A DNA stretch of 14,448 bases from Phoronis ovalis (Eukaryota > Phoronida > Phoronidae): assembly GCA_028565635.1 (NCBI GenBank), contig JAOXYB010032309.1:1-14448 (forward strand), given 5' to 3'. The translations under genes were made by a program, and so were the position numbers. Shown here piece by piece: positions 6,401 through 12,436 of the stretch. Each line of letters starts with the position of its first letter. Position 1 is the stretch's first letter. The notes under the pieces were generated by a model. The model was not told the origin of the DNA. It did not search any database and saw nothing but the letters and a program-made list of their open reading frames with translations.

Positions 6401-9326
6401 AATATCAACTTTCATCATATCTGTAGAGGTAAATAATTATTTACATGTCACTGAACATGGTAATAGACATAAATAAATAAATTGAGGTTATTGTAGTATT
6501 CATAGCTAGTTGCTATTTCGTTAATAATTTTAATAAATATATAGTGATAAGTTTTTAGTTTTTCCAGCTATTTGAACTCCAAACACAGAAAAATAGCGTA
6601 AACTTATATTATACTGTTGCGTTCAAGACTGCTGTTGATGGCATATGCAACCTTATGTTTGTGGGTGTTTTTATTGAAATGTTAAGTTTTCACCATTCAT
6701 TACCTAAACCTCTTAATATCTGGTTCAAACATGATGCTTGTCCATGATATGTGGCCACATAAAATGGAGACTTTTCATTCTGTACATCCTCCAGAAAAAT
6801 CTCTAAATCTTGTTGAAAATAATCAAAAAGTACTTCAACAATCCCAGAATGTCCATACTGACAAGCCAAAGCAAGCGGGGTTCCCTACAAAAGAATTGTA
6901 GCTCAGAATCTATAACTTTACGTCATACCATTTTAAAATTTAATACATATACAAGTTTACATGCAAAATATTTGTACAGTGCAGCATGTAAGAAAATATG
7001 AATTCTAAAATATAATGAACTCATTAAATTAATTGTATAGTTGTCATACACTACATCCAATTATCTTCATGGGCATTCCTTTGGTTCAAGTACCAAATAT
7101 AGTGTAACCTAGTAAGTTATAGGATCCCATGAGAGGGATGACAGGGCCTTGGCTTTATAATGCAGGTTCTTACACAACAGCCACTGAATAGACTAGATTA
7201 TGAAGAATAAAATGAAGTTTCCTAATTCCATCGGGGGTTTGCCAACAGATATCAAAATATAAAATATTTCGCCACACAGAATCTAATCAGTACATGCGTT
7301 ATAGGTAAACTTCTATAACTTAAGGTTATACCATTTTTAATATTTAATACACATACATGTTTACATGCAAACTATTTGTATAGTACAGCTTTTGTAACAA
7401 AGCTCAATTTTCTTATCTGTAGCAGTTTACATTTTACATAAAGTTACAATGATATCTTTAAGGTGATTAATGTCTAGGAAGCCTATCACTGATAAAGTTA
7501 CTTCATAACACAATTACAGATTTGGATCAGTCAGGAAATCATCATTCTTTTATATATAACATTCATTTTTAACATTTAAATTTTGTTTTAGTTTCTACAT
7601 ACAATGTGTTCCATTTCTTTTTTAAGGATTACATGTGTAATATTTTGTTGTAAAAAATATCATCTACCAAAACCGTTTAAAATAAAACTCTAAGGCCAAC
7701 TGTCTTGTGACAGCTGGTGATAAGGTAATGATTGTTATTTTGGCCCTAATTCCAGTAAATTATCAGTTAATTCTTAGATAATCATAGAATCATAACCATA
7801 ATATTATATTTTGAGATGTTGATTATCTTGAGGCATTAAATAGTAAACAAACCATTTAATATTTTAAATTTGAATACCAAAATTAGGTAATGTAGGGGAG
7901 TCAACTGTTTGCATTCCACACCTGCCTTTTACTCCTTTACCCTCTATTTTATCTGTAGGACCTAGAATGGCAGGTACATTGTATATTCCTTGCTAACATC
8001 CCAAAAAAAAAAAGAATAACGTGACTGCTGGCTTGGTTATTCCAACACAACTGATCCATGCTACAGATTATTTCTTTGAGGTTACAGGACATTCTATTTT
8101 AAAGCATCTTTAATATTATATCACAAACCTCATCTGATGTGCAGTTCTGAACATATATGCTCTGAACATAATGAAGCAGCAGTAAGAGAATGTCTTCATG
8201 GCCACGCTTACAAACTTCATGAAGAATGTACAAGTTTGTTAATTCTGGATTACATATCTGTTCCAAGCAATCAATATTAGCATTAAGCACTGCAAGGACT
8301 TGATCTTTCTTTCCTTTGCACGTCGCTTCATATAACAATACAGCTGCTTCTGTAAGATAATCAAAGTGAATATAAAGAAACAGTATAATTTTGTTTACAG
8401 TGATATCCAGTCTATCAATTTCCTAATGGAGGCTGCTACAGGAAGAGGTAAGTGATGTGTAACTCCGAGTCTTTAGTGTGTACATAATAAAACATTACCT
8501 GAACTGGCATTTTAAAACTAATTTAAAACATCACAAGACATTATAAATGAACGTCTATGTGCACCAACAATGTTAGTGCTAGTATGCAAGTTCCTATATA
8601 AGATATATATATATCTTGTGCACACTACAGAAATACATAAAAGGCTAAACAGTGAGCTTAGCGAGCACTAGCAAGAGGATAACATATAAATTATTAAAAC
8701 ATTTTTCACATTCTGGGACAATTTAATGAATGATACATTGGTTCATTTGTACATTTTGCTGGTAGGACGAGTCATTAGCACTGCCAAAACATGAAGGATT
8801 GTCCATTTAAGCTGTGCCTGCATTTTGCACTAAGTTTTCTTGGTGTATACAGTACTAACAGTGACAACATTCCTTTTAAAAGTAAACATTATAACTGATA
8901 TTTAGTATTAGTACTTCATAGACCAAGAAAACTTAGTGCAAAATGCAGGCACAGTTTTTTATATCCTAGGTTCAGGCAAGCATTAAATCCGGTTAAATTA
9001 TAATCAGTTTAAACAACATTCACATTCTTAAAAAGTACCATTTTTAACTAATATATGTCCAACATACAATTTCAGGAAGTAATATTCTTAATTTCCAGTT
9101 GTAAAAAAGTATATTATTTAATAAAACTATAATTACACATATTATGCATATTACCCATGAAAAATTGCAAAAATTGACTTTAAATAGTATTCTGGTCTGT
9201 ACAGAAATGTTATGCATTTTAGACAAAATTTATTATTATTTTCTTCTATCCAAATTAATAAGAAATCTAAATGTTAAAGTATATTGTGTTACCTTGCACT
9301 CCACTTGTTTCAATAACAGATTCCAT
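199..9326 (-). CDS. LRRK1: LRRK1-type ANK-LRR ROCO kinase gene, 5' half, 11 coding exons
   Basis: This gene encodes the N-terminal half of a leucine-rich repeat kinase 1-like protein, a large cytoplasmic ROC-GTPase and Ser/Thr kinase. Joined exons (minus strand, high to low): 9326-9293, 8349-8129, 6884-6704, 6420-6229, 5810-5656, 5283-5063, 4455-4268, 3515-3346, 2398-2263, 1827-1680, 447-199, totalling 1895 nt or 631 codons plus 2 bases. All introns are GT-AG and every phase matches. Ankyrin-like repeats cover about residues 13-240 and leucine-rich repeats about 285-631. Blocks such as TPLYAA with HLVRKF, APWSCPL, and LEFP followed by VPPSIC line up in order with human LRRK1 as I remember it. 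LRRK2 is less likely because no armadillo region precedes the ankyrin repeats. The ROC, COR and kinase domains are not in the window. The exon model is inferred by eye, without transcripts. Confidence 0.88.
869..1292. mobile_element. Foldback or MITE-like element with long imperfect inverted repeats
   Basis: The ends are GATCTGATAAA (869-879) and TTTATCAGATC (1282-1292), exact inverted copies. The pairing continues inward through TGTGTTTTTCGAA (900-912) against TTCGAAAAACACA (about 1249-1261) and a TCAAAAATC block, so the imperfect arms reach roughly 110 bases. No transposase is present, so it would be non-autonomous. I found no convincing target duplication; TTGAA occurs at both 853 and 1293 but the distances do not fit. 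Confidence 0.6.
984..1007. repeat. TA dinucleotide microsatellite
   Basis: Twelve TA units run without interruption in intron 10, inside the foldback element and near the left third of its interior. Confidence 0.9.
1680..1827 (-). CDS. LRRK1: LRRK1 coding exon 10 (leucine-rich repeats, basic tail)
   Basis: This exon encodes residues 500-549. The acceptor is ATTTTGTTTGCAG and the donor TCAAG then GTAAAG, phase 1 to phase 2. It has two repeats, VLELNLSHNRIATLP and LLKLDLSYNQLYNK, and ends in a lysine/arginine-rich run (KSKRKDVSR) that leads into the linker of exon 11. In human LRRK1 a similar basic segment follows the equivalent LDLSRNQL repeat. Confidence 0.86.
1828..2262 (-). other. LRRK1: Intron 9 of LRRK1
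   Basis: This is a 435-base intron from GTAAGT (2262) to TTTGCAG (1828). I see only AT-rich sequence, with no repeat structure or conserved element. Confidence 0.8.
2263..2398 (-). CDS. LRRK1: LRRK1 coding exon 9 (leucine-rich repeats)
   Basis: This exon encodes residues 455-500. The acceptor is TTTTTGTTTTAG and the donor CTAA then GTAAGT, phase 0 to phase 1. It holds NFLDISFNELSEIPTG, then the W-containing turn MELFWSTSLKFLYL, then HNQIEEIPQSVCKL. The FW spacing matches the human LRRK1 segment (VFWKNHLKDVDFSEN) as remembered. The donor is the full GTAAGT consensus, so the 3' boundary is firm. Confidence 0.87.
2399..3345 (-). other. LRRK1: Intron 8 of LRRK1
   Basis: This is a 947-base intron. 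The part from about 2860 to 3220 is less AT-rich than its surroundings and holds an open frame on the plus strand (about 2946-3152). A short motif, TAGAAGC followed by an AT-rich tail, occurs near 2865 and 3253. I recognise no protein family in the open frame; it may be a decayed repeat. Confidence 0.7.
3346..3515 (-). CDS. LRRK1: LRRK1 coding exon 8 (leucine-rich repeats)
   Basis: This exon encodes residues 398-454. The acceptor is ACATTTTGTAG and the donor CCTCTG then GTACAG, phase 1 to phase 0. Two repeats are present: LRIFDVSHNELTKIP and LEKLFVGHNKLNHII. The exon closes with APWSCPL, aligned with the DPWACPL block of human LRRK1 as recalled. No ATG lies near the exon start and it is under 60 codons, so it is found only by matching splice sites and LRR spacing. 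Confidence 0.86.
3516..4267 (-). other. LRRK1: Intron 7 of LRRK1
   Basis: This is a 752-base intron from GTAAAG (4267) to TTTTGTAG (3516). The nested TTGGCACTT repeat occupies 3771-4168. The remaining 3516-3770 and 4169-4267 show nothing of note. Confidence 0.8.
3771..4168. mobile_element. MITE-like element with a second copy of its ends nested inside
   Basis: The outer ends are TAAAGTATGGAAAAAGTTGG (3771-3790) and, inverted, AAGTGCCAACTTTTTCAATACCTTA (4144-4168). An inner pair lies within: GTATCAAAAAAGTTGGCACTT (3793-3813) and the inverted AAGTGCCAATTTTTTTGATAC (3937-3957), matching at 20 of 21 positions. All four are variants of one terminal motif. This suggests one copy inserted next to the left end of a relative. 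No transposase is visible. Confidence 0.6.
4268..4455 (-). CDS. LRRK1: LRRK1 coding exon 7 (leucine-rich repeats with an extended loop)
   Basis: This exon encodes residues 335-398. The acceptor is TATGTTTTAG and the donor TTGTG then GTAAAG, phase 2 to phase 1. Two repeats are clear: LKEVDASHNDLSSIP and VEKLNLSYNKIETL. About 25 residues follow (ASMQDDWSQASYMPSSTFIV and on) that do not fit the LRR spacing. They make the segment between repeats longer than in human LRRK1 as I recall it, so this may be a lineage-specific loop. The start is set by splice phase, not by the methionine seen upstream in the intron frame. Confidence 0.85.
4456..5062 (-). other. LRRK1: Intron 6 of LRRK1
   Basis: This is a 607-base intron from GTGAGA (5062) to GTTTTAG (4456). 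It contains the short direct repeat at 4562-4620 and an otherwise plain AT-rich sequence with a GA-rich patch near 4780-4795. Confidence 0.8.
4562..4620. repeat. 15-base direct repeat
   Basis: AAAAACTGAGTCGGT occurs at 4562-4576 and again at 4606-4620, a 44-base spacing. Each copy is followed by a G-containing then T-rich stretch (CGGTTTTTAT, GGGGCTTTTTAG). It stands out as GC-richer than the surrounding intron and may be part of a small dispersed repeat. Confidence 0.6.
5063..5283 (-). CDS. LRRK1: LRRK1 coding exon 6 (first leucine-rich repeats)
   Basis: This exon encodes residues 262-335. The acceptor is GAATTTTTTCAG and the donor TCTGG then GTGAGA, running from phase 0 to phase 2. It carries the entry to the LRR domain (LTCLDLSFNKLKKLP), followed by a second repeat (IKELLISHAGLKKWP). 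IIPWNFPSIKELLIS is similar to the human LRRK1 segment VIPWGLINLRKLNLS as recalled, one of the better anchors for orthology. It ends in ILCSG, with the split Gly codon completed in exon 7. Confidence 0.88.
5284..5655 (-). other. LRRK1: Intron 5 of LRRK1
   Basis: This is a 372-base intron between GTATGA (5655) and TTTTTTCAG (5284). The only structure seen is a small palindromic patch near 5459-5481 (TGAATGGTTCATTCA running into CATTCACAAGTGAATG). Confidence 0.75.
5656..5810 (-). CDS. LRRK1: LRRK1 coding exon 5 (last ankyrin repeat, linker)
   Basis: This exon encodes residues 210-261. The acceptor AATATTTCAG precedes GTCAGC; the chosen donor is CTG then GTATGA. The first 16 codons finish the last ankyrin repeat (DIIEFLINKGA). 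HLVRKF follows, matching the segment that ends the ankyrin block in human LRRK1. The rest is a helical-looking, acid-ended linker (HETEDTDE). A second in-phase donor 9 bases upstream (after 5665, GAG then GTGTCT) would drop three residues, Val-Ser-Leu. Confidence 0.83.
5811..6228 (-). other. LRRK1: Intron 4 of LRRK1
   Basis: This is a 418-base intron from GTAAGA (6228) to ATATTTCAG (5811). It is AT-rich, with a homopolymer-rich pyrimidine tract on the plus strand near 5902-5920. Nothing else is recognised. Confidence 0.8.
6229..6420 (-). CDS. LRRK1: LRRK1 coding exon 4 (ankyrin repeats)
   Basis: This exon encodes residues 146-210. The acceptor is TTACCTCTACAG (6421-6432) and the donor is AGTG then GTAAGA, phase 1 on both sides. 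It contains the ankyrin helices YLLYIACLGGHLASVQFWL and the start of the next repeat, MTPLYAAFSGK, which continues in exon 5 as GQHLDIIEFLINKGA. The TPLYAA block matches the corresponding human LRRK1 repeat as remembered. The ATGs near the exon start are internal methionines, not a translation start. Confidence 0.88.
6704..6884 (-). CDS. LRRK1: LRRK1 coding exon 3 (ankyrin repeats)
   Basis: This exon encodes residues 86-146. The acceptor TTCTTTTGTAG precedes GGAACC, starting in phase 0 and leaving in phase 1. A textbook ankyrin repeat, GTPLALACQYGHSGIVEVL, opens the exon, and a second weaker one follows (SPFYVATYHGQASCLNQIL). The exon end carries two possible GT donors 6 bases apart, after 6710 or after 6704. 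I chose 6704 because GTAATG is the better donor. Either choice keeps the frame and differs by two residues. Confidence 0.85.
6885..8128 (-). other. LRRK1: Intron 2 of LRRK1
   Basis: This is a 1244-base intron from GTTTGT (8128) to TTTTGTAG (6885). It holds the diverged duplication at 6909-6988 and 7312-7390. The stretch 7391-8128 shows no repeat or coding signal that I can support. Confidence 0.8.
6909..7390. repeat. Diverged 80-base direct duplication inside intron 2
   Basis: Copy one (6909-6988) and copy two (7312-7390) share TCTATAACTT, then ATACCATTTT, then TTTAATACA, GTTTACATGCAAA and TATTTGTA in the same order, roughly 80 percent alike by eye. Copy one starts about 25 bases upstream (in gene sense) of the exon 3 acceptor. 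It may be an old local duplication or two copies of an unnamed dispersed repeat. Confidence 0.6.
8129..8349 (-). CDS. LRRK1: LRRK1 coding exon 2 (ankyrin repeats)
   Basis: This exon encodes residues 12-85. The acceptor is TTATCTTACAG at 8350-8360 and the donor is GATGAG then GTTTGT, so it enters in phase 1 and leaves in phase 0. Two ankyrin-like helix pairs are visible: one around LLYEATCKGKKDQVLAVL (about residues 16-33) and one around LHEVCKRGHEDILLLLLHY (about 54-72). They fit the LRRK1 N-terminal ankyrin region, a probable protein-interaction surface. The open frame runs a little past the donor, which is why the end cannot be read from the ORF alone. Confidence 0.85.
8350..9292 (-). other. 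LRRK1: Intron 1 (between the first two coding exons) of LRRK1
   Basis: This is a 943-base intron from GTAACA (9292) to TCTTACAG (8350). It contains the hairpin element at 8812-8954 and a short AAGATATATATATATCTT palindrome near 8599-8616. The rest is unremarkable. Confidence 0.7.
8812..8954. mobile_element. Hairpin MITE with perfect 33-base inverted ends
   Basis: The left arm 8812-8844 begins CTGTGCCTGCATTTTGCACT and the right arm 8922-8954 is its exact reverse complement over all 33 bases. Weaker pairing continues inward through AGTACTAA, giving stems of nearly 50 bases around a loop of about 45 bases. There is no coding capacity. Perfect arms suggest a recent event. I found no clear target duplication, so the superfamily is unknown. 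Confidence 0.75.
9293..9326 (-). CDS. LRRK1: LRRK1 coding exon 1 (start codon)
   Basis: The ATG at 9326 opens an 11-codon stretch, MESVIETSGVQ, that ends in a strong donor (CAAG then GTAACA, intron starting at 9292) in phase 1. The split codon completes as Glu in exon 2. An in-frame TAA at 9350-9348 lies upstream in the same presumed exon, so this is the first usable in-frame ATG there. The short, non-conserved N-terminus cannot be checked by homology. A further upstream coding exon joined at a weak AG inside 9327-9360 is a less likely alternative. Confidence 0.65.
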
Positions 9327-9483
9327 TAGTGAAGTGTTCTTTAAACTTTAAACATTTCATACACACAATATTTCAATAGGTATAACATTAACAGATTACT
9401 CATTTTGAGATCTATACCCTTGTTGAATAATGAACTGTCTGGACTTGGTAGTAGTATTCCTCTTCTGTAATCAGGATTTTATC
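9327..9483 (-). other. LRRK1: Probable 5' untranslated part of the first coding exon
   Basis: A good acceptor, TTATTACTTTTACAG, ends at 9484, so an exon from 9483 to 9293 would carry 157 bases of leader before the ATG at 9326. The frame of that ATG is closed upstream (TAA at 9350-9348). This implies at least one further non-coding exon farther upstream that I cannot place with confidence. Confidence 0.5.
9341..9403 (-). promoter_or_regulatory. Upstream ORF in the LRRK1 leader (20 codons)
   Basis: An ATG at 9403 opens a 20-codon frame beginning MSNLLMLYLL and ending in TAA at 9343-9341, 14 bases before the predicted main ATG. If this leader is transcribed as modelled, it would be met first by scanning ribosomes and could lower translation of the kinase. 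Its role is inferred; the peptide itself looks like AT-rich chance sequence. Confidence 0.35.
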
Positions 9484-9653
9484 CTGTAAAAGTAATAATA
9501 ATAAGAATAAGTTACAGGAAAACATTTGAGTGTCATCTATGGACATTCATTCAAATAAAATGTATAACTGTTTTTAGAATTATAACAAATTTTTACTTGA
9601 TCTTCATTAATTGAAGGTAAAAACTTTATCAGTAGCAAGCATGAAGGTCACCA

Positions 9654-9799
9654 GGGGTGGGTTTCTCGAAAGTTATCGTATCTTAAGTCTAAGTTTACGA
9701 TGTGTTTATGATTAAATTTACAATGTATGGATTTTACGATAGAGTTACTGTAAAACGATGTCTGTCGTAACATTACCAAAGCTTAAAGAAACCCACCCC
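9654..9799. mobile_element. Small MITE with GGGGTGGGTTTCT ends
   Basis: GGGGTGGGTTTCT (9654-9666) is repeated exactly inverted as AGAAACCCACCCC (9787-9799), enclosing 120 bases of AT-rich sequence with TTACGAT-like motifs in both orientations. It has no coding capacity. Target duplication is not evident (flanks CACCA and AGATC), so the true ends could differ slightly. Confidence 0.65.
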
Positions 9800-10081
9800 A
9801 GATCTTCAGAATGCTAGCTAAAGGCTGCATGGGACTGTTTCTAACTATTTTGTATATAGGCACTGCTGATTAAGACGAAACTTGTAGAACAGCATAATTA
9901 TTTTAGTCAAAGTGACATTTTCTTATAGTTTTTAAGGCTATGCAAAATGTTGATCTCATGGAGCATTGCAATGACAAAACAAGAATTAGGTCACTAAATT
10001 TTTAATACAATAATGGTACTCTGCAAATGTCATTACCAATGAGCTAGCTTTTTTCAAACACAGGTAAGTACATATTATTCC

Positions 10082-10094
10082 GGGGGGGGGGGGG
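10082..10094. repeat. Poly-G run
   Basis: Thirteen consecutive G in an AT-rich neighbourhood; the exact length may be unreliable in assembly. Confidence 0.85.
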
Positions 10095-10593
10095 CAAGCA
10101 ACATGAAAGGGAATTATATGTAAGTTTCAACATATTTTCAAATGATAAAGTACATTTTTAGAGCTGCATGTCCATGTGTTATGTGGTTTGGGTATGTTTT
10201 TTGCCTATATAGAATCATGAAAAGGGGCAGTTTCTTGGAGGTATAATAATTCGTTAGGGTCATCGCAAGAGGCTTCACTTTGTTATGGTTGTATGTCATT
10301 CTGATCAAGATTTGTATCTCGCAAAACTTGTATACAGTGCAAACAAAATTTACCAACATCAAGCGATATTCTTTTGTTTTTAGTACCGGAGATACTGAAA
10401 TACATGTTGTCTTTTTCCAATGTAGCCACTCCCAACAAGCGCTAACACTAGATATAAATTTTTTATTCTAATTAAGATTGGCTACACGGCTCAAAGTAGA
10501 TCACTGCTGGAGGAGGGTCATTTGTGTAAAGGGTGGGTCGATCCGCATGTGCGAACATAGGTTTTAAAAAAAGCTCCTAAATGCGTATTTAGC

Positions 10594-11003
10594 CCCGGGG
10601 GTACTCAAAGTTTTTTGACTACGGGCATGTGCCGCGTAACCCAATCCAAAATTTTAGCTTGTAGCAAACCCAATCCAAATTTTTGGAAATTTTAGGGTAG
10701 TAATCCAAACTTTGTGAAATATTAGGGTAGCAATCCAAAATTTTTAAATATTTGAGTATAGCAATCCATTTTTATGCAAACTGACTGATACAAACCAAAT
10801 TCCAAAATTTATTTATGGAATTATGGATACAAACCTAAAATTAATCCAAATTGTTCGCTGTAAGCAGTGGGTAGCAATCCAAATTTTTTAATATCATTAC
10901 GATAGCAATCCAAAAAAATACAGTAAAAAGTATACAATCCAAATCCAAAATTTTCAACTCGGCTGCACACCCCCACCGGAAAATAACCCGAGTACCCCCC
11001 GGG
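10594..11003. mobile_element. Nested TIR element with CCCGGGGG ends and minisatellite core
   Basis: The left end CCCGGGGGTACTC (10594-10606) and right end GAGTACCCCCCGGG (10990-11003) are inverted copies with one extra base. The flanks TATTTAGC (10586-10593) and TATATAGC (11004-11011) agree at 7 of 8 bases, as expected for an aged 8-base target duplication. The interior is dominated by the minisatellite at 10641-10950. There is no transposase. It lies wholly within the 10506-11371 element and is therefore younger than it. Confidence 0.7.
10641..10950. repeat. Degenerate minisatellite, about 30-base unit (CAATCCAAA)
   Basis: The motif AATCCAAA or a close variant begins at 10643, 10672, 10702, 10732, 10763, 10843, 10876, 10907 and 10936. 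Most spacings are 29-33 bases, with one gap of 80. Units read roughly GGGTAGCAATCCAAATTTTT plus ten AT-rich bases. It forms the core of the CCCGGGGG element. Confidence 0.75.
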
Positions 11004-11379
11004 TATATAGCCTGCTTAAAAGGCACCACTTTAGAAGATTTGCAGGTTTAAAAAATTAACCCTTTGGCAAACCTCACTCAATAAAATTCATCAGATAAGC
11101 ATACACGGTGCTGAACAGATTAAGTCGCCCTGATTTTCGCATTTGATAGTGAAAATGCATGCCCTCTTTTTACTACGCATCTGTATATATATCTGAATGG
11201 TGAAAAACATACCCTGCATTCCTTGTAAAAACAATACCCTATTTGCCAATTCTTAGTAAATTTTAATATATAGCCCTATTTACACCCTTATTGCGGAACA
11301 CAGGTTACAAGCCTGCAGGTGTTTTGTTCGCGCATGTGCACCCTCTGACTAACTCATGTGCCCTCTCCAGGAGATCACT

Positions 11380-12196
11380 TTATATTTTATATTAAATAAT
11401 TAAAATAATAATTTTAGTCTTCAATTGTACCAGGTAAAATTTTGCAGTTTACTGAGTTAAAATATCCTATTAGATTTGAACATTTTCTTTTCACCTTCTT
11501 TTTACATGTATTTATGCAGCTCAAACTAGAAAAATGTACAATTTAAAAAGATAAACTGTGTCTATTTTTGTTATAGACATAACATAACCTGGACTTTCAG
11601 TTCAACTTACTTTCCATCTTGTGACATATTTTATGTTTATACTGCATTTTAAGCTATTCCACACAAACACATCCATAGTTTGTTTGGCGGATTGACCTAT
11701 ATTTTGGAAATTTAGGTTAGAAACCAGAAAAAAAGCAAGAAATATTAATCATATGATTACCTTAACAAATTTACATACTTCATTATAGAAACCTGTACAA
11801 GTTTTCGTTTCAGAGATCAAAAACTTTTATAGGTGAAGTGTAATTTGACATAAATTTGGATAAACATGAGTCTATATACAAACTTTTTATACCTATAATA
11901 AACATAGCTATATAAATGACATATATCAAAGGTACAATACTATTTTGTAAAATCCTGGTCAATTAAAACATTCTCAATTGTTAAACTCACAACACTGACA
12001 TAATTTGTAGTTTGACTGCATACATTTATATAGCATGCAAATAAAAGAAAGTGAATACGGTAGTTAAAAGAGGCAACTAAAGCATATATAATTAATACAG
12101 AGTCTTGGTTAGCACCAGTTATGAGGAAATTTGTAGTTTTGAACTCATTTCTCCTGTCTTTGTTCATGTTCATTGTTTTAATTACAAAATACTATT
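11380..12196. other. AT-rich stretch without recognised content
   Basis: There is no gene I can support. The reading frames present are short and low-complexity. It could hold upstream parts of the LINE that begins to be recognisable at about 12197, since the endonuclease region of such an element would lie on this side, but no motif is visible. Confidence 0.5.
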
Positions 12197-12436
12197 TTAA
12201 ATGGTGAGTTTACTAAAGTGAATTTAAAAAAGTAGTAAATCATCTTAAGTAAAAGAGGCAGTTAGAATTGATAAAATTCATAATGAAGTGATTAAATGTG
12301 ACAGTATCTGAAATGGTTGTAAAGATGTCGAATTTCTGCTTCAATTCGAGTATGATTTCCTCTTCCTGGTTGAAAGCATTAATTGCTGCACCAATTACAA
12401 AAAGTTCTGATAAAGATCCTGATGTCACTTTGAATT
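12197..12436 (+). pseudogene. LINE reverse transcriptase fragment A
   Basis: This fragment covers the region just before and into the first RT blocks, with frameshifts near 12215, 12250 and 12295. The clearest piece is the frame through NFCFNSSMISSSWLKALI and TKSSDKDPDVTLN, ending exactly at the target duplication CTTTGAATT (12428-12436). A minus-strand open frame of about 74 codons over the same bases is a shadow of this fragment. Confidence 0.78.

Larger units (their letters stand above)
9484..10497. other. Region upstream of the first coding exon, non-coding
   Basis: Apart from the TIR element at 9654-9799 and a run of 13 G at 10082-10094, I see no gene, conserved exon or promoter that I can defend here. 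It is probably LRRK1 upstream intron or flank. Confidence 0.5.
10506..11371. mobile_element. Non-autonomous DNA transposon with 8-base target duplication
   Basis: AGATCACT occurs directly on both sides, at 10498-10505 and 11372-11379. Just inside, the left end GCTGGAGGAGGGTCA and the reverse complement of the right end, CCTGGAGAGGGCACA, are related. The inverted similarity continues to CGCATGTGCGAAC (10544-10556) against GTTCGCGCATGTG (about 11327-11339). An 8-base duplication is typical of hAT and P superfamilies. No transposase is present. A second element (10594-11003) is inserted in it. The right half contains repeated ACCCT motifs near 11210-11290. Confidence 0.7.

Noticed and set aside
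6235-6426. Plus-strand open frame opposite exon 4
   Set aside because: It is a shadow of the ankyrin exon on the other strand.
199-9326. LRRK2 rather than LRRK1 as the identity
   Set aside because: There are no armadillo repeats before the ankyrin region, the start codon is close to the first ankyrin repeat, and the LEFP and VPPS blocks fit LRRK1.
10138-10471. Overlapping short frames on both strands
   Set aside because: There is no domain, no codon pattern and no splice context, and each mirrors the other strand.
11605-11622. ATGGAAA-GTAAGT on the minus strand as an alternative first coding exon that could join exon 2 in frame
   Set aside because: The donor is good but the two-codon exon is supported by nothing else; recorded only as a possibility for transcript data to test.
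11940-12173. Minus-strand open frame of 77 codons
   Set aside because: It is hydrophobic AT-rich sequence with no family resemblance and no supporting splice context.
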